A program made the translations under genes and the position numbers. From NCBI GenBank assembly GCA_963556195.1, contig OY744531.1:109260622-109324621 (forward strand): DNA of 64,000 bases. The letters run 5' to 3'. Positions 19,588 to 29,977 of the stretch are shown here, piece by piece. This DNA comes from Sepiola atlantica (taxonomy: Eukaryota; Mollusca; Cephalopoda; Sepiida; Sepiolidae). The number at the start of each line of letters is the position of its first letter. The first letter of the stretch is position 1. The notes below the pieces were generated by a model. It was not told where the DNA came from. It did not search any database and saw only the letters and a list, made by a program, of their open reading frames with translations.

Positions 19588-19645
19588 TTTAGCCTGACCC
19601 CCCCCCCGGGGATGAAACGTGGAAGCCTCTGTGTAGCTTAAATAC
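19588..19645 (+). ncRNA. Degenerate hammerhead motif, family F
   Basis: TTTTAGCCTGA then a C run replaces the rest of the CTGAAGA core; GATGAAACGTGGAAGCC and TCTGTGTAGCTTAAAT match intact F copies. Inactive remnant. Confidence 0.55.
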
Positions 19646-20000
19646 CTTAGTTCAGCGGCTCTAAAGCACTACCAAGAATATTTCATATTGCGGATATCAG
19701 CTTGAACCTTATTTTTGCACTTCTTGTATCCTTCATGTTTGACGGACGAGTTTTTATCATTAATCCCTGTTCTATGAATATTTGATTGATCAGTTCTTTA
19801 ACTTCTTCATTGTTATCGTCAAACCAATGACGGTGTTTACGAACAGGATGCCCAAGTATTTCAAACGAAACTACAAAAATAAACTACATCTCTCAGACTC
19901 TTCCAAGACATCTCAATGTCAACAGTTCCTCCATCTTCCTGCTGCTTTTCAATGGCAACACATTGATACGTTCGGTCTTGCTGACTTTCGAAACTTCCTG

Positions 20001-20002
<2 letters not shown>

Positions 20003-20066
<64 letters not shown>
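20003..20066. repeat. (TA)n microsatellite
   Basis: Pure TA run. The 120-residue frame across it has no recognisable domain. Confidence 0.95.
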
Positions 20067-20071
<5 letters not shown>

Positions 20072-20289
20072 CGGTATTAAAAAATGTTGTGTTATGAAAT
20101 TAAATAAGCACAACCTTTATGCTAAAAGTATTCCTTTACTCTAACTAAAATATATAATTAAAAAAATCTGTGTATGAAAAAAACCCTTGTTTTTGTATTT
20201 TGATATTAGTTTTACAATTTAAAAGAAAAACGCTTTAAAACTGTTCTTTCAAATATCAATTCTGTAGAACAATCTTAAAAACTATCAAC

Positions 20290-20345
20290 TATCAACTAGA
20301 TCGTCGTAGTCTAACCACTTGGTCACGGCGCAGGCGCTAATTGGA
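20290..20345 (-). other. Possible tRNA-like SINE head fragment
   Basis: Minus-strand CGTGACCAAGTGGTTAGACT resembles a tRNA/SINE A-box region. No convincing B box was located nearby, so it may be chance or a truncated SINE. Confidence 0.25.
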
Positions 20346-21520
20346 AATGCCTTATAGAAACATTTACAACTACTAGAGAATGTTTTGTTTGTTTATTCAC
20401 AAAGACTGAATGGATATGTATAGCCGGGGGTTTGTTCTTGGACAAAGGGTTAAACCCATGTGGGGTCTCCCGACCAAAGGTTTTTTACAGCAGCATGTCA
20501 TTCCCACTGTTCGAATGTGGCCCAACCACGTATTGATATACTTAACAGAATAAAACAAACAAAGGAAAAGAAAGAAAACATTATTATAATATCTGAAATT
20601 ATATTAGAAAGAAAGTGAAGGAATGATAAAGCCAACAGACAAGAATGGCAGTTTGTAAAATCAACAATTAAACAAAATAATTTATTTGGCTAAGATATTT
20701 TGTAGAGCTATCAGTTACAGAGTTCATCTTTTTAAGGAGTGAAAAGTTCGGTTTGTTTAAGTTCAAGTTTGTACGAATATGTAATATGCGAGCGTGTTTG
20801 ATGTAAAGTGATTTTTGTGGCAATTGTAATGGGTATGTGTGCTTGAAGAAGAGTTCGTTATTCGTGGTAGAAATTAAAAGAGATTACCTATTTTTTGACT
20901 TTTGCCTCACCCACCTCCTCGGTCTAACCGTTGGGGGTGAGAGGGGGGGGGGAGGTGCCGACGATCTCCTCTGTGTGCGTTCGGCCGGAAAGCGGAAGAG
21001 AAAATAGCGAAAAGAGAGTGTGTGACTTGTTTTATAGGGAGTCAAATCACGCGTGGTCAAGCTGACCTGTTGGTTCCTGATTGGCCGGAATCTTCGGCCA
21101 ACGTGCTTTCACGAGATCATCCCCTCTTCTCTACCTGGCCGGTTGTGGCGTCTGCCACATATGCTTCTTGCAGAATTATATTCGATCAGCGGGAGAAATG
21201 ATTGATTTTCCTAATGTTACAAAGTTGATTTGTCTCCTCATAAATATATAGTCACAAAAATCAATCAGGTTTCTTGTTAGTTATTGAAATATCGATCTTG
21301 TATTTGTAAAAAAATGTTTTCGGAATAAAAAAATCAGCCATGGCGCCATCTAGTCGAGCTCAAGTTTACCTGTGTAAAAACAAAGGCAACTGAAAACATT
21401 ACGCACGGACGTCGGTGGAAGAAACACGGACGTAACCAACATTAACGAATATTCGTCAGATACGCCCATTCAATCTACGCGTTTAGCGATTTAAAAATTA
21501 GGTATGAAAGAACTACGACG
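20346..21520. other. Unassigned sequence with a GC-rich segment
   Basis: 20900-21180 is more GC-rich than its surroundings, holds GATTGGCC (reverse CCAAT-type) and CCGGAATCTTCGGCC, and is not shared with other parts of the window. No reading frame with a recognisable domain. Confidence 0.35.
21338..21352 (-). promoter_or_regulatory. Possible CTCF-type site
   Basis: The minus strand reads CTAGATGGCGCC, fitting the YAGRKGGCRS core of animal CTCF motifs. A single short match of this kind is expected by chance at some rate, so it is weak evidence. Confidence 0.2.
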
Positions 21521-21524
21521 ATGC

Positions 21525-22265
21525 TATGTCAATCTGAGGTGTGACACACCAACGACAATGCCATTTAACATGTAAGCGTGACAGACCAACGAAAATGCTA
21601 TTTCAATCGCGAGCGTGACAGACCAACGAAAATGCTATTTCAATCTTGAGCGTGACAGACCGACAGACTGATATAACCTCTTGTAGACATGCTTAGAATC
21701 AATTAAGAAAATATACGTCCATTTAAGTTACGTGTGACAGACCAACAAAATTCTATTTCAAGCATTAACGTGACAAACCAACAAGAATGACATTTTTCGA
21801 AATTTGTTAGATGAGGATTGATAATTTGTATTATTTGGAAACCTGGCGCAACAGATAAAGGTGCTAAAATAAGTTAAAATTTTCAGTCTTTTGGAGTTGA
21901 AGGTTCGATCCTCACTAAAGACGTTACTAAGGACTTATTAAAAAATTTTACGGGTAATGGCTGAACGAAAACAATCTACCCCCGCGGATTAAAGTTAAAA
22001 ATTCCGTATAGATTATTGTCTTCGACCTAACGATTCCCGAGTTCGACAAGACGCACCTGAAAAAAGTCGGAGGTTACATCGGCCGAAACGTGAGAATAAC
22101 ATCCAAGATGAGAACAGTAATCCGAATAACCCAAAGAATACAACGAGAATGCTATTTCAAAAATAAGCGTGACAGACCAACTAAGATGCTATTTCATGTT
22201 CAACCGTGAGAGCCAAACCGAAAAGGTGTTTCCCATTTCACCGTGACAAACCGACTGATTCATAT
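21525..22265 (+). repeat. 36-37-bp minisatellite, locus 2 (split)
   Basis: Units GCGTGACAGACCAACGAAAA then TGCTATTTCAATC at 21530-21800 and 22145-22265, the reverse-strand equivalent of 8390-8830. The array is interrupted by the SINE at 21843-22143. Confidence 0.85.
21843..22143 (+). mobile_element. Hammerhead-like SINE family H
   Basis: TGGCGCAACAGATAAAGGTG (A-box region), GAAGGTTCGATCCTC (B box), then a tail CACCTGAAAAAAGTCGGAGG and GGCCGAAACGTGAGAATAAC, ending GTCCGAATAA-like words shared with 25378-25805, 34590-34690 and 40390-40490. The CTGAAAA core is changed from CTGAAGA. Confidence 0.75.
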
Positions 22266-22564
22266 TCTTAGACGTATCTTAAATAAGATGCGTCCATGAA
22301 ATCTGATCGTCTGGAGATGAAAAATGTTATTTGAAACTTGAATCGACCGACGGACAAAGCCACTCGTAGGGATGCGAGGACGCATTAGAAACTAAAAAGA
22401 AAGGTAGGGAGAAATGAGATTTGAGTTGTTCTTATTTTCTTTGAACAAATAATCAGATTTTATTTTTTTCTATTCTGTTTTTGATGTACCGAGGTTGCCT
22501 TAACAATCTGGCCCGAAGCCAGTTTTATTCTTGTATATTTCGCTGAAATGTAGTTCTTTACTTT

Positions 22565-22648
22565 GGTAAAAACACGCGCACACGCACACGCACACGCACA
22601 CGCACACGCACACGCACGCACATGCCCCCCCCCCCACACGCACACGCA

Positions 22649-22705
<57 letters not shown>

Positions 22706-22758
22706 CTTTGTTCGTTATCAATCTATCTATAGCAATTTTTTCATTACCAATCTATATC

Positions 22759-22803
<45 letters not shown>

Positions 22804-22885
22804 ATATATATTTCGTATCTATCTATCTATCTATCTATCTGTTTATTAACTCTCTCTCTCTCTCTCTCTTTCTTCTCTCTGTATA
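22565..22885. repeat. (CACACG)n-(CA)n-(TATC)n-(CT)n microsatellites
   Basis: CACACG repeats (22570-22620), C run, CA run (22640-22702), then TATC (22757-22840) and CT (22852-22880). Predicted His/Thr or Cys/Val frames are artefacts. Confidence 0.95.
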
Positions 22886-22919
22886 TATATTTCCAAAAAA
22901 TACAGAATTAATTACCTGA

Positions 22920-23445
22920 ATAGAACAGATTTGCACCACTTTTATTAAAATCAAGCATTATGCCCAGAATCCTTATTAGATTTTGATACAAAACCCATTG
23001 CATGATTCTAGAAAATATCTAAACTTTAAGGCTTAAGTTTAAGGGGTCTTAAGAAAGAAATTACATCCATGGAACTTTGCTTTCTTGGTGTCTAATGACT
23101 ATTGATTAAATTTAATGCAAATCAGAAATATTTGTATTTTCTAAATGGGATGTTGTCCTCATATTATACGTCCTAAAGTCATTCTAGAATACGCCAGCGA
23201 AACTGAAATTTGAGAAAAAAATTATTAATAAATTTTAAATACCGATTGGTACAATTTCTCAAAAATTGGTTGCATCTAAATCTCCAACGAAGGGCTTCAA
23301 CACCCTATTTGTCCTCTTTTACAAAAACTAAATTAAACTAAATATAGCCCCCATTACGACCACCTACGCCTAGCATATGTGTTTCAAAAGTCACTCTAAT
23401 CTGTTAATTAGTTTAGGAGTGAATCCTGTAGATACTAATATATTA
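22920..23445 (+). mobile_element. Dispersed repeat family L, copy 2
   Basis: Collinear with 15735-16225: GGTGTCTAATGACTATTG, GGGATGTTGTCCTCATATTA, GAACTAAATATAGCCC-like and TTTAGGAGTGAATCCTGTAG words in the same order. It includes a segment (23235-23330) missing from copy 1. Confidence 0.65.
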
Positions 23446-23739
23446 ACATATACACATACCTAACTTTTTTTTTTATATCTCCTCGGTTTCTTAAAACGGT
23501 CATTGGAATAGATTCAGCTCGAAATCAGGGCCCAGAAGTGTCCTTAACCATATGACATATTGTATATTTATCTTTTTATATAAATATATATTATGCATCT
23601 AACCACAATAATTGAGCACTCTGGTCAATTTTTCTTCCCCCAAAATTGTTTACATTATTAGAATAAAAAAAAACATTGTTTACTTATTTATGCTCTGTTG
23701 TAAAATGTTAACATTTATTAAGCTTTTTTCATTGAACAT

Positions 23740-23845
23740 TTCTGGTCAATTTTGTTAAATATATCTACACAAATATATATTTCGTTAAATATATCTACAC
23801 TAATATATATTTCGTTAAATATATCTACACTAATATATATTTCCG
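23740..23845. repeat. 30-bp tandem repeat, three units
   Basis: TTCGTTAAATATATCTACAC followed by TAATATATAT, repeated three times. Confidence 0.85.
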
Positions 23846-24109
23846 TATCTCTTCCCTGGATGAAATAGCTTAAGTCAAATACGAGTTGTACAAAGAGAAA
23901 TAATAGAAGTGCCATTCCAATTGCGAGGTATTAACCCCGCATACCCAGGAAACATTACTCTTGTGATCTTTTTCATCTTCTCCTGCTGTGTTCCATACAT
24001 TCGCATTTCCAGTCGATGCCGATCTTCTAAAACAGATGTAAACTCCTGACTGTGAGATCAACAAACACAACACCATCAACACCAGAAAATATTATGTAAA
24101 AAATAAACG

Positions 24110-25255
24110 ACTAATTAAAATTCGATTTCTAAGTTAGGCGCAACAGATTAATGTAATTCTTTTCTTAATTTCAAAGTCGTAACAGACGAATGACAATTCT
24201 ATTTCTAATTTAAGTCTACCAGACTAATGAATAATATATTTCTACGTTGGGCGTAACAGACTAATGAAAATTGAATTTCTAAGTAGAACCATTCTATTTC
24301 TAAGTAAGGCGTTACAAAGTAATAAAAATAATATTTCTTAGTTGAGCGTCACAGACAAATCAAAATTCTATTTCTAAGTTGAGCGTAACAGACGAATGCA
24401 AATTTTATTTCCTAGTTCAGCGTAACTGACTAATAGAAATTCTATTTCTTAGTTAGGCGTAACGGACTAATGGAAATTCTATTTCTTAGTTGAGCGTAAC
24501 AGACTAATGGAAATTCTTTTTCTAAGTTAGGCGTAACAGACTAATAGAAATTCTATTTCTCAGTTAGGCGTAACAGACTAATGGAAATTAGGCGTAACAG
24601 ACTAATGGAATTTTATTTTTCTGTAACGCCTAACTAAGTCAGAAAAATAAAATTCTATTTCTAAGTTGAGCGTAACAGACTAATGGAAATTCTTTTTCTA
24701 AGTTAGGCGTAACAGACTAATGGAAATTCTATTTCTCAGTTAGGCGTAACAGACTAATGGAAATTAGGCGTAACAGACTAATGGAATTTTATTTTTCTGT
24801 AACGCCTAACTAAGTTAGAAAAATAAAATTCTATTTCTAAGTTGAGCGTAACAGACGAATGCAAATTCTATTTCCTAGTTCAGCGTAACTGACTAATAGA
24901 AATTCTATTTCTTAGGTAGGCGTAACGGACTAATCGAAATTCTATTTCTTAGTTGAGCGTAACAGACTAATGGAAATTCTTTTTCTAAGTTAGGCGTAAC
25001 AGACTAATGGAAATTCTATTTCTCAGTTAGGCGTAACAGACTAATGGAAATTAGGCGTAACAGACTAATGGAATTTTATTTTTCTGTAACGCCTAACTAA
25101 GTTAGAAAAATAAAATTCTATTTCTAAGTTGAGCGTAACAGACTAATGGAAATTCTATTTCTAAGTTAGGCGTAACAGACTAATATAAATTCTATTTCTA
25201 AGTTAGGCGTTACAGACGAATGAAAATTCTATTACTAAGTTGAGCGTAACAAACA
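24110..25255 (+). repeat. 36-37-bp minisatellite, locus 3, with hairpin modules
   Basis: About 30 units of GCGTAACAGACTAATGGAAA then TTCTATTTCTAAGTTAG. Three modules contain an inverted stretch (AGGCGTAACAG.. then CTGTAACGCCTAACTAAGTT near 24621, 24797 and 25084), which reverses unit direction and gives a hairpin of over 30 bp. The blocks around these hairpins are themselves duplicated. Confidence 0.9.
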
Positions 25256-25377
25256 ACATATTTATTTGGCTCACAACAAATGAAACGGACCGTAAAAAAT
25301 ACATCTCACAGAAATGTTATGTTTTTTTGGAAATGTGAAAAAATAAAGATGAAAATAATAAAATAAAAACATGGTTA

Positions 25378-25805
25378 TTGGAAGAATTTGGTATATTCGG
25401 ACTACTGTTCTCATCTTGGGTGTTTTTATCACTACGTTTCGACCGATGTAACCTCCGACCTTCTTCAGGTGTCCGCAAGGACCTGTGGCGCAGTGGATGT
25501 GGTACTAAGTATAATTCAGTTCTAAGTGACAGTCATCTGAAGGTTGAAGGTTCAATCCTCAGAGTGGGCGATACGAAGAATTGCGAATTACTGAAGACTT
25601 CTTCCCAGTCATGACAGATGGAACGATAGCGTGGATTAAATAAAGGGTTCCGTTCGAAATTCCGTCCAGATTCAGGAGTTCGACAGAAAGATTCCCCAGT
25701 TGGACAAGGTACACCTGAAGAAGGTCGGAGGTTACATCGGCCAAAACGTTGTGATAAAAACACCCAAGATGAGAACAGTAGTCCGAATATACCAAATTCT
25801 ACGAA
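25378..25805. mobile_element. Family H SINE with inverted hammerhead-like ends
   Basis: Arms of about 90 bp (25381-25474 and 25711-25802) are inverted repeats containing GTCCGAATA-type ends. The interior has a tRNA-like CTGTGGCGCAGTGGATGTGG (A box), GAAGGTTCAATCCTC (B box) and a tail. The minus-strand motif at 25428-25474 keeps CTGAAGA and GAAAC; the plus-strand motif at 25711-25755 has AAAAC. An ordinary SINE would not have inverted ends, so a rearrangement at the 5' end is likely. Confidence 0.75.
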
Positions 25806-25976
25806 TTATCAACCCTCATCTAAAAAATTCCAAAGCATGGTTATTGGAATATCAAATGACCTGATTTATATATGCTCTGTTGTAACTGATTGACCATCAT
25901 CGAGCTGAATATTTTAAAGAGATTGCTAATTAAAAGGCACTGATAGTATATGCTAATACATATATTGTCATCAATA

Positions 25977-25979
<3 letters not shown>

Positions 25980-26049
<70 letters not shown>

Positions 26050-26093
26050 CTTGTTAATTAGCAACACTGATGGCGAAAACTCTGTATGTGGAT

Positions 26094-26180
<87 letters not shown>
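25980..26180. repeat. (TA)n microsatellites
   Basis: Two TA runs (25980-26047 and 26097-26180) on either side of an ATTAGCAACACTGATGGCG word that recurs inverted at 26750-26785. Confidence 0.95.
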
Positions 26181-26184
<4 letters not shown>

Positions 26185-26649
26185 GGTGTACTAAAAGCGA
26201 ACTTTTAGGAAAAGTAAAACCTATTGTGAAGAGTATACAGCTCAATATCCAGGATAGAGCAGGTAGATCTTGGAATTTAACTTTGAATCCTCTCTCACAA
26301 CCTTTCGGGCCTTTTAACGACCTACCTATCTACATCTCATTCTCTCCGCTGGACTTTTCGACACCGGACTTTTTAGCAATCGGACATTTGCTTGTATTCG
26401 GGCAGAATTTTGCCCTGTGTTTCTTCCCCTACAACTTTTATTTTATTTTTTCAAATTTTAAATCTTGGCCTTTGCCAACTTATCTATCCCAGCGACTTCC
26501 TCTGATGATAAGATTTTGATCTTTGAAAAGCCTGGCTTAAGGAAAATTTAACTTGAATAAATTGCCTTTTTTGCGGAATATACCTTGCTCTGAGCAATTG
26601 AATTGAATTATGATTTGGCTTTTGCTTCTCTAATTCTTTTCCATTCTTC

Positions 26650-26655
<6 letters not shown>
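26180..26655 (+). mobile_element. Hammerhead repeat family E copy with intact ribozyme
   Basis: Same family as 1500-1884, more diverged (AGCTCAATATCCAGGATAGA). Enclosed by TA runs and by an outer inverted repeat (26048-26098 / 26732-26785), giving a foldback of about 740 bp. Predicted proteins over it are TA translations plus non-coding repeat. Confidence 0.75.
26497..26544 (+). ncRNA. Hammerhead ribozyme motif, family E, intact core
   Basis: TTCCT (26497-26501) / AGGAA (26540-26544) perfect stem I; CTGATGA (26502-26508); stem II TAAGAT/ATCTTT; GAA (26525-26527); stem III AAGCC/GGCTT with a one-base loop; UUA triplet with A26539. The best preserved E copy. Confidence 0.82.

Positions 26656-26731
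<76 letters not shown>
26653..26731. repeat. (TA)n microsatellite
   Basis: TA run at the end of the E copy. 26790-27560 contains nothing recognised apart from a family K-like word CCCGACCCGGCGTTGCTTGG at about 27373. Confidence 0.95.
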
Positions 26732-26736
<5 letters not shown>

Positions 26737-27567
26737 ATCCACATACAGAGATTTCGACATCAGTGTTGCTAATTAACAAGTAATACTTTTCATTTTTTAA
26801 ATATTTATTTTCGCAATAACAATGTTATTAAATTTTCTTTTCCTGAATTTATCACACTTCATTGCTATTTCATTCCATGTTTTTGTTGTAGTTTTTGAAA
26901 CCGCTGATTATTCCAAGTCGTAGACAAAACAAGTTTAACATTGAATGTTTCCAGACAATTATACAATTTGAATAGTTCTTCTCTCCAAGGAAAGTCTACG
27001 AGAACATTCACGGTTAAATCTGACGCCAACTATCAAATAAAACAGACTAAAATGGCGAAGAATAATTGAATCAGTTCCAATATTAACAATTAAAAACAAA
27101 ATAGGAAAACATGTCTGTTTTATTTAAACGACAGAAAACATTAAAAAAACATGCAAATTGATAGAAAAATAGGTAATAAATAAATGAATAAAACTGCCAA
27201 TGGATACTTCATCAATGTTTTCGAGCTGCGTCCTCGTACCTTTATGAGGGGGTTGTCTGTCGGTTACTCTATCACGTGTTAGTTTGACGTCTTATTTTAA
27301 TCGTTCAACTCTCTGATGAATTAACAGCAAGAAGAATAAGCGCAGAATCGTTGATTTACTAGACACAATCCGTCCCGACCCGGCGTTGCTTGGAAGTATT
27401 TATACTTTCATTTTTGTTTAGCATTTCTTTTTAAAGCTTTTTTTCCCACAAAATGTGGTGGTTTTCATATTGCTGTTTGCATCTTTATAGTTGGAATCTG
27501 TCTAGATAAGAAGGTATGACAACGAATGGCGTATACGATTTTAAATATTCAACAAACAATCACCGTC

Positions 27568-27789
27568 CGCCTTTTGGCTAAGATCAAAGTGTAGTATCTT
27601 TTCCGATGGATACTGCACCCCATACTGGTGTTGTCTTGGCCTTCGGGTCTTGATTTACGCCGGTCAATGGGTCTGTCCTGTGCAGTTCTGGGAGGTCCAC
27701 CTTCCCATGCTTTGCCTCCCCTCTTTGGGGAGGAGTAAGTTTATTGCTTACTGCCTGAGGCGCCTCTATTGGGGAATGCCGACGGGGGA
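27568..27789 (+). mobile_element. U2-headed SINE, truncated
   Basis: CCGCCTTTTGGCTAAGATCA at 27567, body as in 15241-15618, stopping after GGGGAATGCCGACGGGG. The 3' third is missing. A complete copy starts about 120 bp downstream in the same direction. Confidence 0.85.
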
Positions 27790-27904
27790 CTGATGATTTC
27801 CCTCAGGATTGAAACACAAACATTCCATACGTTTACTTGTTATTCTACAAATTAACTCTACCCATGTATTGAGTATTGTTGAAGTGAATACGGTAACACA
27901 AACT

Positions 27905-28245
27905 GTTCTTGGCCATTTGGCTAAGATCAAAGTGTAGTATCTGTTCCGATGGATACTGCGCCCCATACTGGTATTGTCTTGGCCTTCGGGGCTTGATTTA
28001 CGCCGGTCTACGGGTCTGTCCTGTGCAGTTCTAGGAGGTCCACTCTCCCAGGCTTCGCCTCCCCTCTTTGGAGAGGAGTAAGTTTATTGCTTACTGCCTG
28101 AGGCGCCCCTACCGGGGAATGCCGACGGGGCTGCCAAGGCAATTTTTAAATGGCCAGAGTGCTCACCTCTCAAGCGCTGGCTTATCTAATCCCACTTTCC
28201 CGACCTTGTGTCACATCTTACCTTGTGGGAGGTAGATAAATAAAA
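27905..28245 (+). mobile_element. U2-headed SINE, near complete
   Basis: TCTTGGCCATTTGGCTAAGA keeps more of the U2 5' end (TTCTYGGCC) than other copies. Body and 3' end as in 15241-15618, up to TTGTGGGAGGTAGATAAATA. Confidence 0.88.
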
Positions 28246-28267
28246 TATTACTTTATAATATAAGTAT

Positions 28268-28600
28268 ATATACGGCACAATCACGTTGACACACCGGTTC
28301 CCGTTAGATCACCTTAAGTTAAGCGGCGTCGAGCCTGGCCAGTACTAAATGGGTGACCATTTGGGAATACCAGGTGCTGTATGTGCTCTCTGCTTATCTC
28401 GGCATTGTTTCCAGTCGTCTTGTATTACTACTTGCCATTGGAACCAAGCAATGCCGACTCAGGAAAGCGGTTGTAGGGGATTGCGCAACCCTTGCAATTA
28501 CAAATTCACGCGCGGGCAGCCCCTGGTGGGGCACTCATACGTCGAAATCGACGGGAGAGTCCATCATATACGAAGTAGTAATCCCCAATTTATAATAAAG
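28268..28600 (+). mobile_element. 5S rRNA-like sequence, copy 2, with SINE-like tail
   Basis: 28268-28386 follows 5S order: CACGTTGACACACCGGTTC, TTAAGTTAAGCGGCGTCGAG (box A), GGGTGACCATTTGGGAATAC then CAGGTGCTGTA (box C). It continues with about 200 bp of unique GC-richer sequence (GGGCAGCCCCTGGTGGGGC). The 5S gene itself ends at CTGTA, so either a 5S pseudogene or a 5S-headed SINE. Predicted plus-strand proteins are shadows. Confidence 0.8.
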
Positions 28601-29320
28601 GCCAATGTGTATTTATTTGTATGCAAATACATGTACTCGCATTCCGTCATTCATAAGATAGCAGGAAAACACGTGTCTTTTACTAGCTTCCAGACAAAAC
28701 TATTTGAAGTGGTGAGTAGAACCGAACACGTAAATTGAATGTCAGATTAACTTCGCCGTTCGAAATGAATCCAGTAAGAAATCGCCGACTCTGTAATAAG
28801 AAGTAAAAGAAGTGTGTGCTTTTTTTTTCTTTCTTGTCACATGAAAAATTAAACTACTGACGTAATTCTGTAATATGGATATGTTAGTAATATATTTAGA
28901 TAAAGAGCGAATGCGATCACTGGCGAAGCATATTTTTTTCCCGTCATTTTTGACAAAGTGTGTGAATTAGAATATATATATATATATATAAAAGGAAGTT
29001 TTAGTTTGCTTGAAGCATTGCTGGTAAATATACATGTAAGTTAGTAATCCGAGACAGGAGCAATGTGATATAGGTACCGGAAGGTGGAACAGATGAACAA
29101 AAATAAATGAGAAGAGAAAATAAAAATGGAATCTCAAATCAATTTATTAATATTTCACGGTTTAACGATTTAAAAAATCAGAGCAGTAAATAGAAAAAAG
29201 TTTACTGTCAAGCGATTTAAAAAGGTCCGGAAAAAGTAAATTTTAATTTTCGAGAGTGGAACCTCTCATTATCAAAAGATCAAGAATATGATCGAGTGGT
29301 CGAAAAGGCGAGATGGACAC
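28601..29320. other. AT-rich unassigned sequence
   Basis: A short TA run at 28974-28990 is the only structured part. 28770-28935 shares loose words with 3560-3740 (CACACTCTATATAAAAAGTC, GGCGAAGCATA), so it is probably part of another old repeat. No gene recognised. Confidence 0.4.
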
Positions 29321-29322
29321 AA

Positions 29323-29324
<2 letters not shown>

Positions 29325-29386
<62 letters not shown>
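29325..29386. repeat. (TA)n microsatellite
   Basis: TA run directly before a family B element. Confidence 0.95.
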
Positions 29387-29389
<3 letters not shown>

Positions 29390-29735
29390 TGCGAATCAGT
29401 GGCGATTTGTGTTCGGGGTTCGCGCCCACCGACCGTTGAGAATTAGTTCCTAGACTGAAGATTGCGTTAGCATGAAACATCGATGTCTCTAGGTACTTAA
29501 ATATTTAATATTTATTTATAAAAATATTATTGTTTATCAGCCCCCTCCCACGGAGGCTGGGCACTTTCGAGGAGATTTAATAACAAGCAGTACAAATAGC
29601 TATATGCATGGTCCGACGTTTCGTTGATCACTCTAGCTGCTTGGTGAGTAGTCGCCGAATTCCGTTACAGTTAAAATTCCTCTCTATGTACTAACTAGTT
29701 GGCAATGGCCTGTGGGTAAGATCCTCGACTGTGAA
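29387..29735 (+). mobile_element. Hammerhead SINE family B, permuted monomer
   Basis: GTTCGGGGTTCGCGCCCACC (B box) leads into the ribozyme; downstream is CCCCCTCCCACGGAGGCTGG, then GTCGCCGAATTCCGTTACAG and GGTAAGATCCTCGACTGTG, which is the start of the next unit. The element is thus circularly permuted relative to a head-first SINE, as expected from part of a multimer. Confidence 0.82.
29449..29493 (+). ncRNA. Hammerhead ribozyme motif, family B, intact
   Basis: CCTAGA/TCTAGG stem I, CTGAAGA (29455-29461), TTGC-GTTA-GCAT stem II, GAA (29474-29476), ACAT-CG-ATGT stem III, GUC triplet; cleavage predicted after C29487. Confidence 0.88.
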
Positions 29736-29928
29736 AATTAAAAAAAAAAATAATAATGAAAAGGACACACTCCAACCCAACACCACGGTCACGATACACT
29801 GGTAAATAAAAAAAAAATATTTGAAAATTATTGACTTTTCAATATTGTCACTTTGTTTTGTTTTTCGATTCCACGTGTCGTATGTGTCACTTTAACAACG
29901 CATTGTTATCGCCTTCAAAAATAATATT

Positions 29929-29932
<4 letters not shown>

Positions 29933-29974
<42 letters not shown>
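29933..29974. repeat. (TA)n microsatellite
   Basis: TA run within otherwise unassigned sequence (29736-30000). Confidence 0.95.

Positions 29975-29977
<3 letters not shown>

Noticed and set aside
24110..25255. Possible CRISPR-like array
   Set aside because: Units are 36-37 bp but continuous, with no unique spacers, and the setting is a eukaryotic genome. It is a minisatellite.
28268..28386. Functional 5S rRNA gene
   Set aside because: Substitutions in paired helices, a single copy, and no terminator T-run right after the end argue for a pseudogene or SINE head.
28349..28738. 129-residue frame downstream of the 5S-like sequence
   Set aside because: It begins inside the 5S-like sequence and has no recognisable domain; probably non-coding SINE tail.
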